A stretch of DNA of 57,945 nt, taken from Bacteroidales bacterium. GTDB lineage: Bacteria; Bacteroidota; Bacteroidia; Bacteroidales; UBA932. Under the pieces are notes generated by a model. It was given only the letters and a program-made list of their open reading frames with translations, had not been told where the DNA came from and ran no database searches. The stretch is taken from contig JAQVBQ010000009.1 of the NCBI GenBank assembly GCA_028690215.1, positions 1 to 57,945 on the forward strand, in the 5' to 3' direction. This document shows, one piece after another, positions 45,805 through 54,481 of this stretch. The translations under genes were made by a program, and so were the position numbers. The number at the start of each line of letters is the position of its first letter. Within the stretch, counting starts at the first letter, position 1.

Positions 45805-45812
45805 TACTTTTG
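45805..45812 (+). promoter_or_regulatory. Possible housekeeping -7 element for the ECF sigma gene
   Basis: TACTTTTG matches TAnnTTTG and would give a leader of about 80 nt to the sigma gene. The -33 half is weak. It may be one of two promoters, the other being the ECF-type site at 45866-45888. Confidence 0.35.
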
Positions 45813-45865
45813 ACGAGAAGATGACAAAAAAGTTACAGATAAATACATTTTCAGATAAAGGTTGT

Positions 45866-45888
45866 AACTTCAACCTGCTTTGTGCGTC
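45866..45888 (+). promoter_or_regulatory. Putative autoregulated ECF sigma promoter (AAC-N16-CGTC)
   Basis: AAC (45866-45868), 16 nt and CGTC (45885-45888) have the exact layout of promoters used by many ECF sigma factors. The site is 11 bp upstream of the sigma ATG at 45900, so the transcript would have a very short leader. The AAC lies within a GGTTG-N6-CAACC inverted repeat. Confidence 0.45.
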
Positions 45889-45899
45889 TTATAAAAGAG

Positions 45900-46457
45900 A
45901 TGAAAAAAGAAGAAGAACTGTCACTCATAAAACGTATCAGAGATGGAGAAGAATCACTCTTCAACAGATTTGTCATTGAGTATTCACCTCGTGTTCTCTC
46001 AGTGGTAAGGGGTGTGCTGTGCAATCGTGAAGATGCGGAGGAGATTGCTCAGGATGTTTTCGTAAAGGCCTATTTTTCACTGAAGGGCTTTCGCGGAGAT
46101 TGCTCTTTTTCCACATGGTTATACAGAATTGCCTATAATATGGCAATATCAAAAGTGAGACAGAAGAGAGGAAACTTTATACAGATTGACAATCTTTCAA
46201 TCCCGGACGAGAGGATATCTACTGCTGAAAAGGTAGATGAGCAGGAGAATATGGAGAAACAGTTATGTATGGTGTTAGAGGAGATTTCTCCATCAGACAG
46301 GTTTATGATAATGTCATTTTATATACATCAGAGAAGCGTTGCAGAGATTGCTGAAATAACAGGTATGAGCGAATCAAATGTCAAGGTGAGGCTTCACAGG
46401 ACAAAAAAGAGAATGGGAACAATTCTAAAAGGAAAAATGGAGGTGAGTTATGGATGA
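45900..46457 (+). CDS. ECF-type RNA polymerase sigma factor
   Basis: A 185-residue sigma-70 family protein of the ECF class with regions 2 and 4 only. Region 2 (about 20-90) has FNRFVIEYSPRVLSVVRGVL, EDAEEIAQDVFVKAYFSL and FSTWLYRIAYNMAISKVRQK. Region 4 (about 120-175) has SDRFMIMSFYIHQRSVAEIA and MSESNVKVRLHRTKKRM. The ATG at 45900 is preferred over GTG 45882, which lies inside the putative ECF promoter. The next gene overlaps by 8 bp and encodes a likely membrane partner. Confidence 0.94.
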   Translation: MKKEEELSLIKRIRDGEESLFNRFVIEYSPRVLSVVRGVLCNREDAEEIAQDVFVKAYFSLKGFRGDCSFSTWLYRIAYNMAISKVRQKRGNFIQIDNLSIPDERISTAEKVDEQENMEKQLCMVLEEISPSDRFMIMSFYIHQRSVAEIAEITGMSESNVKVRLHRTKKRMGTILKGKMEVSYG

Positions 46458-46842
46458 ATCTGATATAAAAATAAAAAGCATCCTTGATAAAATCAACAAT
46501 GAGTCCGTACCATATGGTTTTGAAGATAAAGTGATGCGTAAGATTGCTCTGGAGGGTGTCCGAAGAAGAGAAAGAAGGGAGAATGTAGGTCAGATTTTGA
46601 TTGCACTCTTCTTTATCCTGCTTTTTATTGCTATTATGATATATCTGAATTTAAAATTTTTCAAGATGGATTTATCTGATTATAGAATTGAGATTCCTAA
46701 GTTTGATTTTAAAATGAGAGATATATCCCTGACATCTTTCTTGAACAACGACTCTGTCAAGTGGATTCTTATTGGAATAAACATTGCACTTCTCTTGATT
46801 ATTGAGAGAGTTGTCTCATGGAAGCTGGATAAAAAAATTTAG
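46450..46842 (+). CDS. Small membrane protein, candidate anti-sigma factor
   Basis: A 130-residue protein overlapping the sigma gene by 8 bp. Residues 1-45 are soluble and helical (KSILDKINNESVPYGFEDKVM), a TM helix covers about 48-66, a periplasmic loop about 67-100, and a second TM helix about 103-120. Size, soluble N-terminus and translational coupling to an ECF sigma gene are typical of anti-sigma factors. The zinc-binding HxxxCxxC motif is absent, so it is not a ZAS-type. I do not recognise a named family. Its stop overlaps the convergent DUF4301 stop (TTAG). Confidence 0.65.
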   Translation: MDESDIKIKSILDKINNESVPYGFEDKVMRKIALEGVRRRERRENVGQILIALFFILLFIAIMIYLNLKFFKMDLSDYRIEIPKFDFKMRDISLTSFLNNDSVKWILIGINIALLLIIERVVSWKLDKKI

Positions 46843-48320
46843 GCTAAATGCTCCTTCCTGAGTAGGTCATTCACGGTTTTTACCGGATTGAATGTGATAA
46901 GGGGTACCTCTACAAAAACTGTGTTCCACTGGCTCATAGAGCCATTCCACAAACCTGGCAGTTCAAGGGCTTTGATTTTTTTCCCCTCAATGGTTTTTGT
47001 GGATATAAAACCTGTTTCTGAATCTACAAACTTATGCAAATCGAACTTTTCTCCTCTGTAATTCTTTATCGAACATACTAAATCCACAGGATTGAAATGG
47101 GTCGATGATAAAACCATAGTTTTTACCTCACTATCTTCCATATTCAACTGCGCTGATTCAAGTATCTGGGGAGATGTTGAGCCATCAGCATCAAATACTA
47201 TAAAAGGTCCGCCTCCCGGCTCTCCAAGATTTCTGACCATACCGCAAACTCTTATGGGACGATTCAATTTTGCCTTAAGGAAATCCTTGACGATATCCTC
47301 AGGAAGAGGAGGTAAAGTTACACATAGCTCCCTTTCCAGAAATAAAGTGATTTCATTGTTCAAATCCTCACTATACTCACCATCAAGTCTGTTAAGATAA
47401 TAGAATATTTTTTCCTGTATCCCTGCAAGAACGCCAATCAGGATTCTCTTCCATCTTATAGTCTCGGATAGATATTGCTCTCTGACAACGTTGTCAATAT
47501 TTTTAATTATAACTATATCTGAATCAAGATTATTCAGATTTTCAATAAGTGCTCCGTGCCCTCCCGGTCTGAACAACAGATTCCCGTCTGAATTTCTGAA
47601 AGGCTCATTATTCATATCCACGGCAATAGTATCTGTATTTGGGCTCTGCAGAGTAAAACCGACATTGTAGATAACGCTGTAACGGTTCATGTATTTAAGC
47701 TTTACATCTTCAAAATGCTTTTTGAATGCTTCAATATGCTCAGCTGACACAGTGACAGACATGCGTGAGATGCCATCATTCCCTCTTGCATACATTGCTG
47801 CTTCAACAAGATGTTCTTCAAATGAAGTTCTGGAAACCTCTGTGTATTTATGGAATTTGATTAATCCTTTTGGTTTGGAGCCATAATCGAGGCCATGTTT
47901 CCCAAGTAATGCCCGCAAAACAGATAGAGAATTGGAAAAATCGCACAAGCCTGTATTTTTCAAATCTTCATAGAAAGGAAACTTTTCAAGGTTGTTCAGG
48001 AACCGTTCCACTTCAGAACCGGGTATAATATCCTCCCCTCTTTCCAGTAAAGGTATTACTTCATAGAGATCCTTGAACATTCTTGAGGCAGCGCCGGAGG
48101 CGGGGACAAATTTGCATATATCTCCCCGGTATTGGTAGTACCTTTGCTCAGCATCGGATTTTCTTTTTTCATCAAGCACCTGGATGCCTCTTGCCGGTGT
48201 CGCAGCTGATACTATCTTCAAATAAGGAAATCCGGATTTAAAAAAATCGATGTCTCTGACAACCTGGTCTACAGATGAGCCTCTCTGCTCAATTTTTTCA
48301 ATATCCTGCTTGCTTAACAT
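46839..48320 (-). CDS. DUF4301 family protein
   Basis: A 493-residue soluble protein found across Bacteroidota. Features are KFVPASGAASRMFKDLYEV (early), GLIKFHKYTEVSRTSFEEH, NLLFRPGGHGALIENLNNLD (quoted within 20), and RVCGMVRNLGEPGGGPFIV. The PASGAASRMFK and RPGGHGAL stretches resemble nucleotidyltransferase/sugar-nucleotide-type loops, but I cannot place it in a known enzyme class. It is the last gene of the recF-DUF721-pdxB cluster, 7 bp after pdxB. Confidence 0.82.
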   Translation of the reverse strand: MLSKQDIEKIEQRGSSVDQVVRDIDFFKSGFPYLKIVSAATPARGIQVLDEKRKSDAEQRYYQYRGDICKFVPASGAASRMFKDLYEVIPLLERGEDIIPGSEVERFLNNLEKFPFYEDLKNTGLCDFSNSLSVLRALLGKHGLDYGSKPKGLIKFHKYTEVSRTSFEEHLVEAAMYARGNDGISRMSVTVSAEHIEAFKKHFEDVKLKYMNRYSVIYNVGFTLQSPNTDTIAVDMNNEPFRNSDGNLLFRPGGHGALIENLNNLDSDIVIIKNIDNVVREQYLSETIRWKRILIGVLAGIQEKIFYYLNRLDGEYSEDLNNEITLFLERELCVTLPPLPEDIVKDFLKAKLNRPIRVCGMVRNLGEPGGGPFIVFDADGSTSPQILESAQLNMEDSEVKTMVLSSTHFNPVDLVCSIKNYRGEKFDLHKFVDSETGFISTKTIEGKKIKALELPGLWNGSMSQWNTVFVEVPLITFNPVKTVNDLLRKEHLA

Positions 48321-48327
48321 ATCAAAG

Positions 48328-49446
48328 TTATTTTATTTTCCTACTGATTTCATGGTATAAAGATTCAGATATCTCCCTTCTATACTCATATTTAGCCCTT
48401 AATTGTTCGAATTGCCCGGGATCACTTCTAAGCTTCATATCCATATCAAAAATCGGATAAGATTCATAGAAAAGCTTAAAGAGCCACTCCCGGGTATCTT
48501 CAATCATATCATCAAAAGAAGATAGCTCTTCGGACACAGGGTAATCAATTTTGAAGTCTGCAAGTTCACTGAATCCAAAAAACCTTCCAAATGAATTAAC
48601 CGAAAAGACTGTTGCATTTATCTTTCCCTCCAATGAATATCCGGCGATATGAGGAGTTGCGATATCTGCAGCATCCAGAAGCTTTCTGTTTATATCCGGC
48701 TCTCCCGCCCATACATCTAAAATTAATGCACCCAACTTTCCTAAGGCCGCGAACAACGCATGCTCGTCAAGCACCTCCCCTCTCGAGGCGTTAATAAATA
48801 TAGTGCCGGGTTTCATGATATTGAAACACTCCTGACCAAAAATACCTCTGGTAGAAATATCCAGGGGCAGGTGCAGTGTCACTATATCTGATGCTTTGAT
48901 GACATCATGCATAGAGTGGAAATCTGCGGAACTCAAATGGTTTCTCTCGGGTTGATTTACAGATTTTTCCGATACACTCCCCGTTTCAAGCATTTTTTTG
49001 ACAGGAGGATCACATCTGAGAACTTTAAAACCAAAATGTTCCATTGTACCGGCAAGGCGCTCTCCCACATTTCCGGCACCAATTATTCCCACAGTAGAAC
49101 CCATGATTTGCAGATTCTTCAGATGAGATACCGTAAACAATGCTGTCATGACGTGCTGAACAACACCCCATGCATTACATCCCGCCGCATTAGTAAAAAA
49201 GATACCATTATACCGGCAATAATCCAGATCTACATGATCACTGCCAATAGTTGCTGATGCTATGAATTTCACAGGAGTCCCATTGAGAAGAGCTCTGTTG
49301 CATATGGTTCTTGTCCTTATAATCAAAGCATTGACATCTGAAAGATCAGATTTTTTAATTTCATTTCCCTTCATATAGGCCACTTCTGCATACGGCTCAA
49401 TAACACCGGCTAGAAAGGGGATATCTATATCAATCAGTACTTTCAT
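48328..49446 (-). CDS. pdxB: Erythronate-4-phosphate dehydrogenase
   Basis: NAD-dependent D-2-hydroxyacid-type dehydrogenase for pyridoxal 5'-phosphate synthesis (DXP-independent-of-glutamine route starting from erythrose 4-phosphate). The 372 residues include ALIIRTRTICNRALL, FIASATIGSDHVDLDYC, AAGCNAWGVVQHV, the NAD-binding GIIGAGNVGERLAG, LHLPLDISTRGIFG, FINASRGEVLDEHAL and the catalytic HIAGYSLEGKI. The PdxB-specific C-terminal dimerisation domain (about 280-372) is present. It lies 6 bp after DUF721. Confidence 0.93.
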   Translation of the reverse strand: MKVLIDIDIPFLAGVIEPYAEVAYMKGNEIKKSDLSDVNALIIRTRTICNRALLNGTPVKFIASATIGSDHVDLDYCRYNGIFFTNAAGCNAWGVVQHVMTALFTVSHLKNLQIMGSTVGIIGAGNVGERLAGTMEHFGFKVLRCDPPVKKMLETGSVSEKSVNQPERNHLSSADFHSMHDVIKASDIVTLHLPLDISTRGIFGQECFNIMKPGTIFINASRGEVLDEHALFAALGKLGALILDVWAGEPDINRKLLDAADIATPHIAGYSLEGKINATVFSVNSFGRFFGFSELADFKIDYPVSEELSSFDDMIEDTREWLFKLFYESYPIFDMDMKLRSDPGQFEQLRAKYEYRREISESLYHEISRKIK

Positions 49447-49452
49447 AACAGT

Positions 49453-49743
49453 TTATTTAAGAATAATCTCTGTTACCAGATCCTCACCCAACTCCTTATT
49501 GATCATTTTTCTTATCTGCTCCCTGTTAATAAACAGCTGTGTCTTTGCTGCAGATGAGTTTATGGAACAGAAGAGTTTTCCATCTCTGAAGAATTTATTT
49601 GTAGTCATCAAAGCATATTTTTGCCCCACAATCTTGTCCCAAGAATTAAAAATACGTGTCCTTTCGAGTCCCGGTTCAAGACCGTATTCCTTGACGAAAA
49701 GTTTCATCAGTTCTCCAACGGGTATATAATTGACTCTCTTCAC
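49453..49743 (-). CDS. DUF721 (DciA-like) small protein
   Basis: A 96-residue protein with the DUF721/DciA-type core: GELMKLFVKEYGLEPGLERT, WDKIVGQKYALMTTNKFF, LFCSINSSAAKTQLFINREQ (each within family spacing). Proteins of this family include DciA, which helps load replicative helicase DnaB in many bacteria lacking DnaC. It overlaps the recF stop by 4 nt, consistent with a DNA-replication role. Assignment as a true DciA is inferred from family and context. Confidence 0.8.
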   Translation of the reverse strand: MKRVNYIPVGELMKLFVKEYGLEPGLERTRIFNSWDKIVGQKYALMTTNKFFRDGKLFCSINSSAAKTQLFINREQIRKMINKELGEDLVTEIILK

Positions 49744-50828
49744 CTGATAAATCCGTTTTCAATTTCAAATGACAAAGACTCACCATCAATCTCGTCCAGA
49801 ATATTCGAAATCCTGACTTTGTTGCTGTCTGTTATGAAAATCTGGCCAAAAAAATCCGATGATACAAGTCTTAGAAGTTGCTCTACCCTGAGCATGTCAA
49901 GCTTGTCGAACAGATCATCCAAGAGAAGTATCGGAGAGACTCCGTGAATCTTTTTCATAACTGCAAATTGAGCAAGTTTCAAGGCAATCAGGAAACTCTT
50001 CTGCTGTCCTTGAGAGCCACCTCTTTTTATAGGATGACCCTTCATACAAAAAATCAGGTCATCTCTTTGAACTCCTGACGAGGTATAACCAAGATACTTG
50101 TCCTTTTCAAGAGTTCTCACAAGAATATCACTCAGTGAACCCTCATGCAAATCCGAGCGGTACTCTATATCAACAGCCTCTCTCTCCCCCGATAGAAGAT
50201 TATAATACTCCTTAACCAAGGGTACAAGTCTTTCTACAAACTCCTCCCTCTTTTTGAATATATATGAAGCATTGGCTGAAAGTTGCTCATCAAAGATGGA
50301 GAGAAGTTCCTCTTGAATGATATCACCCTTAAGCAGCCTGTTTCTCTGTATAAGTATCTGATTGTAATTCTGAAGACGTCTCAAATACTCTTTATCAATC
50401 TGTGAAAGAATGGCATTAATAAATTTCCGTCTCTCATCACCACTGTCATTAATTAGTGATATATCTGAGGGAGAGACCATTACAACCGGAATAAGCCCAA
50501 TATGGTCAGAAAATCTTGTATAATTTCTTGAATTGCGTTTCAGAAATTTCTCACCTTTTGAATTAAAGGAAAGAGAGATATTTTCTACACCGGAGTCTTC
50601 TCTGGCATACTCTCCGTTGAGAGATGTACAATCTGAATCATACATTATAGACAAGTGATCAACGGTTGAAAAGAAACTTTTTGTCATGGATAGATAGTAG
50701 ACAGCATCCAGCAAGTTTGTCTTGCCGGAACCATTGATCCCAGTTATGCAATTTATCTTGGGAGAGAAGATTATGTGAGCTTCCGGAATATTTTTAAAAT
50801 TGTTGACCGTAATCTTCTTAAGATACAT
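49740..50828 (-). CDS. recF: DNA replication and repair protein RecF
   Basis: SMC-like ATPase that helps RecO and RecR load RecA at gaps. The 362 residues begin MYLKKITVNNFKNIPEAHI and have Walker A ITGINGSGKTNLL, VMVSPSDISLINDS, the signature-like KRGGSQGQQKSFLIALKLAQ and Walker B PILLLDDLFDKLD. The ATG at 50828 is chosen because a -7 box lies 18 nt upstream and the longer start would run across it. It heads a tightly packed recF-DUF721-pdxB-DUF4301 unit. Confidence 0.95.
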   Translation of the reverse strand: MYLKKITVNNFKNIPEAHIIFSPKINCITGINGSGKTNLLDAVYYLSMTKSFFSTVDHLSIMYDSDCTSLNGEYAREDSGVENISLSFNSKGEKFLKRNSRNYTRFSDHIGLIPVVMVSPSDISLINDSGDERRKFINAILSQIDKEYLRRLQNYNQILIQRNRLLKGDIIQEELLSIFDEQLSANASYIFKKREEFVERLVPLVKEYYNLLSGEREAVDIEYRSDLHEGSLSDILVRTLEKDKYLGYTSSGVQRDDLIFCMKGHPIKRGGSQGQQKSFLIALKLAQFAVMKKIHGVSPILLLDDLFDKLDMLRVEQLLRLVSSDFFGQIFITDSNKVRISNILDEIDGESLSFEIENGFIR

Positions 50829-50846
50829 ATGTTTCTGTTTTATACA

Positions 50847-50854
50847 CAAAGTTA
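50847..50854 (-). promoter_or_regulatory. -7 promoter element of recF
   Basis: TAACTTTG on the minus strand matches TAnnTTTG, 18 nt upstream of the recF ATG. The divergent TPR-gene promoter begins 20 bp away. Confidence 0.5.
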
Positions 50855-50873
50855 CTCCTTTTTTCAATTTATA

Positions 50874-50904
50874 TTTGTGATTAGACAAAATATTGTAATT
50901 TTGC
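50874..50904 (+). promoter_or_regulatory. Promoter of the TPR protein gene
   Basis: TTTG (50874-50877), a 19-nt spacer and TAATTTTG (50897-50904) match both elements exactly. The leader to the ATG at 50931 is about 20 nt. Confidence 0.78.
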
Positions 50905-50930
50905 AATCTGCATAAAAAATAGAAACAGAA

Positions 50931-51596
50931 ATGTCAAAGAACATCAATCACCACGAACAGGAGACTGTAGCTGAAGCTGTTAATCAGACTGAACATTTTA
51001 TTGAGAAGTACAAAAAACCGCTAATCAACTCTGTTATAACAATAGTAGCAATAGCAGCTGTCAGCTTCGCATACCAGCAATTCTACCGTAAACCAAAAAT
51101 TAACGAGGCTATGGCTCAATCATTTGTTGCCGAGAGATATTTCCGTGCGGACTCTTTTGCACTGGCTCTCAACGGTGACGGTAATGCCCTTGGTTTCAAA
51201 CAGATTATTTCAGAATACGGAGATAAGTCAGGAGCGGCTGTATACCTTTATGCCGGTATATGTGAGCTTCAAATTGGCAATTATAAGGAAGCTATCGACT
51301 ACCTGAAGAAATATGACGGTGATGACCCTATACTTCAAGCCAGAGCTCTCTGCAACATAGGTGATGCATACGCTTTTTTACAAGACAACAAGGAGGCTCT
51401 GAACTACTATCTCAAAGCTGCAAAGCATGTTGACAACGATTATGCTGCAGGTTATCTTCTGAAAGCAGGTATTATGTATGAGGAACTTGGAGATATGGAA
51501 AATGCCCTTAAGTCATATGAGGAGATTAAAGCTAAATATCCTATGACTGTAGAAGGATATGATATTGATAAATACATATACAGAATAAAAAAATAG
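50931..51596 (+). CDS. Membrane-anchored tetratricopeptide repeat protein (YfgM-like)
   Basis: A 221-residue protein with a cytosolic N-terminus, one TM helix (about 33-51, LINSVITIVAIAAVSFAYQQ) and a periplasmic set of TPR-like helix pairs. Repeats are clear at about 100-130 (AAVYLYAGICELQIGNYKEA), 135-165 (ALCNIGDAYAFLQDNKEALN) and 170-200 (AAGYLLKAGIMYEELGDMEN). The layout matches YfgM/BamD-like ancillary proteins that assist periplasmic folding or the BAM pathway. yebC follows 13 bp later. Confidence 0.85.
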   Translation: MSKNINHHEQETVAEAVNQTEHFIEKYKKPLINSVITIVAIAAVSFAYQQFYRKPKINEAMAQSFVAERYFRADSFALALNGDGNALGFKQIISEYGDKSGAAVYLYAGICELQIGNYKEAIDYLKKYDGDDPILQARALCNIGDAYAFLQDNKEALNYYLKAAKHVDNDYAAGYLLKAGIMYEELGDMENALKSYEEIKAKYPMTVEGYDIDKYIYRIKK

Positions 51597-51609
51597 TTGA
51601 TCCGTACCC

Positions 51610-52326
51610 ATGGGAAGAGCATTCGAGTTTAGAAAAGAGAGAAAATTCAAGCGTTGGGGCAATATGTCCCGCGTATTTACAAGATTAGGCAAAGAGATAA
51701 CCATAGCAGCCAAATCTGGTGGAGGTGATCCGGATAACAACCCTAGACTCAGGGCTCTAATATCTTCCGCACGCTCCGAAAACATGCCTAAAGACAATAT
51801 CGAAAGGGCAATAAAGAGAGCTGTTGAGAAAGATCACAACGACTACAAGGAGGTTGTGTATGAAGGTTATGGACCATATGGTATCGCCTTTCTTGTAGAG
51901 ACTGCAACCGACAACACAACCAGAACAGTAGCCAATGTCAGGAGTTACTTCAATAAGTCAAATGGGTCTCTCGGCACTCAAGGCAGTGTAGAGTTCATGT
52001 TTGACAGGAAATGTGTTTTCCGCGTAAAATCATCAACTCCTGTCGATCTTGACGAGATGGAACTTGAGCTCATAGATTTCGGCGCTGAAGAGCTGTTCAT
52101 GGAAGATGACATAATAGTCATATACGGCGTTTTCGAATCCTTCGGAACAATTCAGAAGTATATTGAGGAAAAAGGCTACGAGCTTGTTTCCGGAGCTTTT
52201 GAAAGAATACCTAACACAGAATTAAAGGAGCTCAACGAGGAGCAGAAAGCTGATATTGAAAAACTGATTGAAAGGTTCGAGAATGATGATGACGTTCAGA
52301 ACGTCTACCATACAATGGCAATATAA
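51610..52326 (+). CDS. yebC: YebC/PmpR-family translation or transcription factor
   Basis: A 238-residue YebC-family protein. The start MGRAFEFRKERKFKRWGNMS matches Bacteroidota members, followed by AKSGGGDPDNNPRLRALISSA and ENMPKDNIERAIKRA, then YEGYGPYGIAFLVETATDN (each typical). The domain order I-II-III is intact. Members act as DNA-binding regulators or, as shown recently for some, ease translation through proline-rich stretches; which role applies here is open. A strong terminator follows. Confidence 0.93.
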   Translation: MGRAFEFRKERKFKRWGNMSRVFTRLGKEITIAAKSGGGDPDNNPRLRALISSARSENMPKDNIERAIKRAVEKDHNDYKEVVYEGYGPYGIAFLVETATDNTTRTVANVRSYFNKSNGSLGTQGSVEFMFDRKCVFRVKSSTPVDLDEMELELIDFGAEELFMEDDIIVIYGVFESFGTIQKYIEEKGYELVSGAFERIPNTELKELNEEQKADIEKLIERFENDDDVQNVYHTMAI

Positions 52327-52347
52327 TCTACTGATGTATATTTCAAT

Positions 52348-52379
52348 AAGGTGTCTAAATTTTTAGACACCTTTTTTTT
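52348..52379 (+). terminator. Rho-independent terminator after yebC
   Basis: AAGGTGTCTAAA (52348-52359) is the reverse complement of TTTAGACACCTT (52362-52373), followed by a run of T to 52379. The end of the T-run is TTTG, which doubles as the -33 element of the next promoter. Confidence 0.85.
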
Positions 52380-52408
52380 GGTCTACTCCTTATAAATTTC
52401 TACTTTTG
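52377..52408 (+). promoter_or_regulatory. Promoter of the Na+-translocating methylmalonyl-CoA decarboxylase operon
   Basis: TTTG (52377-52380), a 20-nt spacer and TACTTTTG (52401-52408) match the Bacteroidota consensus perfectly. The leader to mce is about 38 nt. The -33 half overlaps the T-tract of the yebC terminator. Confidence 0.82.
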
Positions 52409-52452
52409 CAGGATAATATAAGAATTTCTATCACAAAAAACAAATAAATTTT

Positions 52453-52866
52453 ATGAAACTGTCTCATATTGAGCACATCGGTATTGCTGTCAAGTCACTT
52501 GAAACAGCTATTCCATATTACGAAGAGATGCTCGGTTTAAAATGCTACGCTGTAGAAGAAGTTACAGACCAAAAAGTTAAAACTGCCTTTTTTAAAATCG
52601 GACAAACTAAGATTGAACTTCTGGAAAGTACTGATCCAGAGGGTGCAGTTGGTAAATTCATCGAAAATAAGGGTGAGGGTGTTCACCACATAGCCTTTGC
52701 AGTGGAAGACGGAGTACAGAATGGACTGAATGAACTGGAAACCAAGGGTGTAAGACTCATCGACAAAGCTCCGAGAAATGGAGCAGAGGGTCTTAAGATC
52801 GCCTTCCTACATCCTAAGTCAACTGCCGGGGTGCTGACAGAACTTTGCGAGAATCCTTCCAAATAA
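52453..52866 (+). CDS. mce: Methylmalonyl-CoA epimerase
   Basis: A 137-residue vicinal-oxygen-chelate enzyme converting (R)- to (S)-methylmalonyl-CoA and back. It begins MKLSHIEHIGIAVKSL with the first metal histidine (His8), has KIELLESTDPEGAVGKFI, GEGVHHIAFAVED with a further histidine ligand, and ends GVLTELCEN with the glutamate ligand. It is the first gene of the decarboxylase operon, placing it in the succinate-to-propionate pathway. mmdA follows 43 bp later. Confidence 0.95.
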   Translation: MKLSHIEHIGIAVKSLETAIPYYEEMLGLKCYAVEEVTDQKVKTAFFKIGQTKIELLESTDPEGAVGKFIENKGEGVHHIAFAVEDGVQNGLNELETKGVRLIDKAPRNGAEGLKIAFLHPKSTAGVLTELCENPSK

Positions 52867-52909
52867 AATTACCTAATTATCAAAAGAAATATTAAATCTA
52901 AATAAAAAA

Positions 52910-54463
52910 ATGAGCCAGCAACTTGAACAAGTTAAAGCGCTGATCCAGTTACGTGAGAAAGCGCGTTTGGGAGGTGGTCAAAAAAGAATTGACTCACAAC
53001 ACTCAAAAGGAAAATTCACCGCTCGTGAAAGAATAGCAATGTTGCTCGACGAAGGAAGCTTCGAAGAGTTTGACATGTTTGTAACACACAGATGCACCAA
53101 TTTCGGAATGGAAAAGGATACATTCCTTGGTGATGGAGTTGTTACCGGTTACGGTACAATTGAAGGAAGATTGGTATATGTGTTTGCACAGGATTTCACA
53201 GTTTTCGGTGGTTCTCTCTCAGAGAGTTTTGCCATGAAGATCTGTAAGATTATGGACCAGGCTATGAAGATGGGTGCACCTGTTATCGGTCTGAATGACT
53301 CAGGCGGAGCACGTATTCAGGAAGGTGTTAATGCACTTGCCGGATATGCCGAGATTTTCCAGCGCAACATTCTTGCATCAGGAGTTATTCCCCAGATTTC
53401 AGCAATCTTCGGGCCTTGTGCCGGTGGTGCTGTGTATTCACCTGCTCTTACCGATTTCAACATTATGACAAAAGGTACCAGCTATATGTTCCTTACAGGT
53501 CCTAAGGTTGTAAAAACAGTTACTGGAGAGGACGTTACTCAGGAACAACTTGGTGGTGCATCTGTTCATGCAAGCAAGAGCGGTGTTGCTCACTTTGCAG
53601 TAAACGGAGAAGAAGAGGGTATACATATTATTAGAGAACTTCTTAGTTTCTTGCCTCAGAACAACCTCGAAGAGGCTCCTATGTTAGAGACAGAAGATCC
53701 GATTGACAGGCTTGATGACTCACTCAATGAGATTATACCTGACAGCCCGAACAAACCTTACGACATGTACGAGGTAATAGCTTCTATTGTAGACGATGGC
53801 AAATTCCTTGAAGTTCATAAGGATTATGCAACAAATATAATAGTAGGCTTTGCACGTTTCAACGGAACTTCAGTAGGTATCGTTGCCAATCAGCCAAAAG
53901 TCCTTGCCGGTGTATTGGACAATAATGCATCAAGAAAGGCTGCACGTTTCGTTCGTTTCTGTGATGCCTTTAATATTCCGCTTGTAACATTGGTGGATGT
54001 TCCGGGCTTCCTTCCTGGCACACAACAGGAGTATGGCGGAATCATCCTTCATGGAGCCAAGCTTCTTTATGCTTATGGTGAAGCCACTGTACCTAAAATT
54101 ACCGTTACTCTCAGAAAGTCATATGGTGGAGCTTATTGCGTAATGAGCAGCAAGCACCTTCGCGGTGATATCAACTATGCATGGCCTTCTGCTGAGATTG
54201 CAGTTATGGGTCCTTCAGGTGCTATTGAAGTGCTTTACGGCAAAGAGATGGCCTCTGCAGAGAATCCTGCTGAATTTGCAACCCAGAAAGAGAAAGAGTA
54301 TAGGGATGCATTCGCCAACCCATACAATGCAGCACGTTATGGCTATATTGATGATGTAATCGAACCAAGGAATACCCGTTTCCGTGTTATTCGTGCCCTT
54401 CAGCAGCTTACAACCAAGAAACTGACAAATCCGGCCAAAAAGCACGACAACCTTCCACTTTAA
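52910..54463 (+). CDS. mmdA: Methylmalonyl-CoA decarboxylase carboxyltransferase (alpha) subunit
   Basis: A 517-residue carboxyltransferase that moves CO2 from methylmalonyl-CoA to the biotin carrier. The crotonase-like double domain has [20 protein letters not shown] (N-half oxyanion loop), [34 protein letters not shown] (C-half), and [17 protein letters not shown]. The same fold serves propionyl-CoA carboxylase beta chains; the operon with gamma, biotin carrier and Na+-pumping beta subunits favours decarboxylase. No biotin carboxylase gene is nearby, which supports this choice. Confidence 0.9.
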   Translation: MSQQLEQVKALIQLREKARLGGGQKRIDSQHSKGKFTARERIAMLLDEGSFEEFDMFVTHRCTNFGMEKDTFLGDGVVTGYGTIEGRLVYVFAQDFTVFGGSLSESFAMKICKIMDQAMKMGAPVIGLNDSGGARIQEGVNALAGYAEIFQRNILASGVIPQISAIFGPCAGGAVYSPALTDFNIMTKGTSYMFLTGPKVVKTVTGEDVTQEQLGGASVHASKSGVAHFAVNGEEEGIHIIRELLSFLPQNNLEEAPMLETEDPIDRLDDSLNEIIPDSPNKPYDMYEVIASIVDDGKFLEVHKDYATNIIVGFARFNGTSVGIVANQPKVLAGVLDNNASRKAARFVRFCDAFNIPLVTLVDVPGFLPGTQQEYGGIILHGAKLLYAYGEATVPKITVTLRKSYGGAYCVMSSKHLRGDINYAWPSAEIAVMGPSGAIEVLYGKEMASAENPAEFATQKEKEYRDAFANPYNAARYGYIDDVIEPRNTRFRVIRALQQLTTKKLTNPAKKHDNLPL

Positions 54464-54481
54464 TCAATTAATCAGCAAAAA

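Noticed and set aside
45785-45979. A 64-residue plus-strand frame upstream of and overlapping the sigma gene
   Set aside because: It starts with TTG, overlaps the sigma frame, and reads as random composition across the regulatory region.
50829-50906. Longer RecF start at 50906
   Set aside because: It crosses the -7 box at 50847-50854; RecF proteins start close to the conserved YLKKITVNNFKN.
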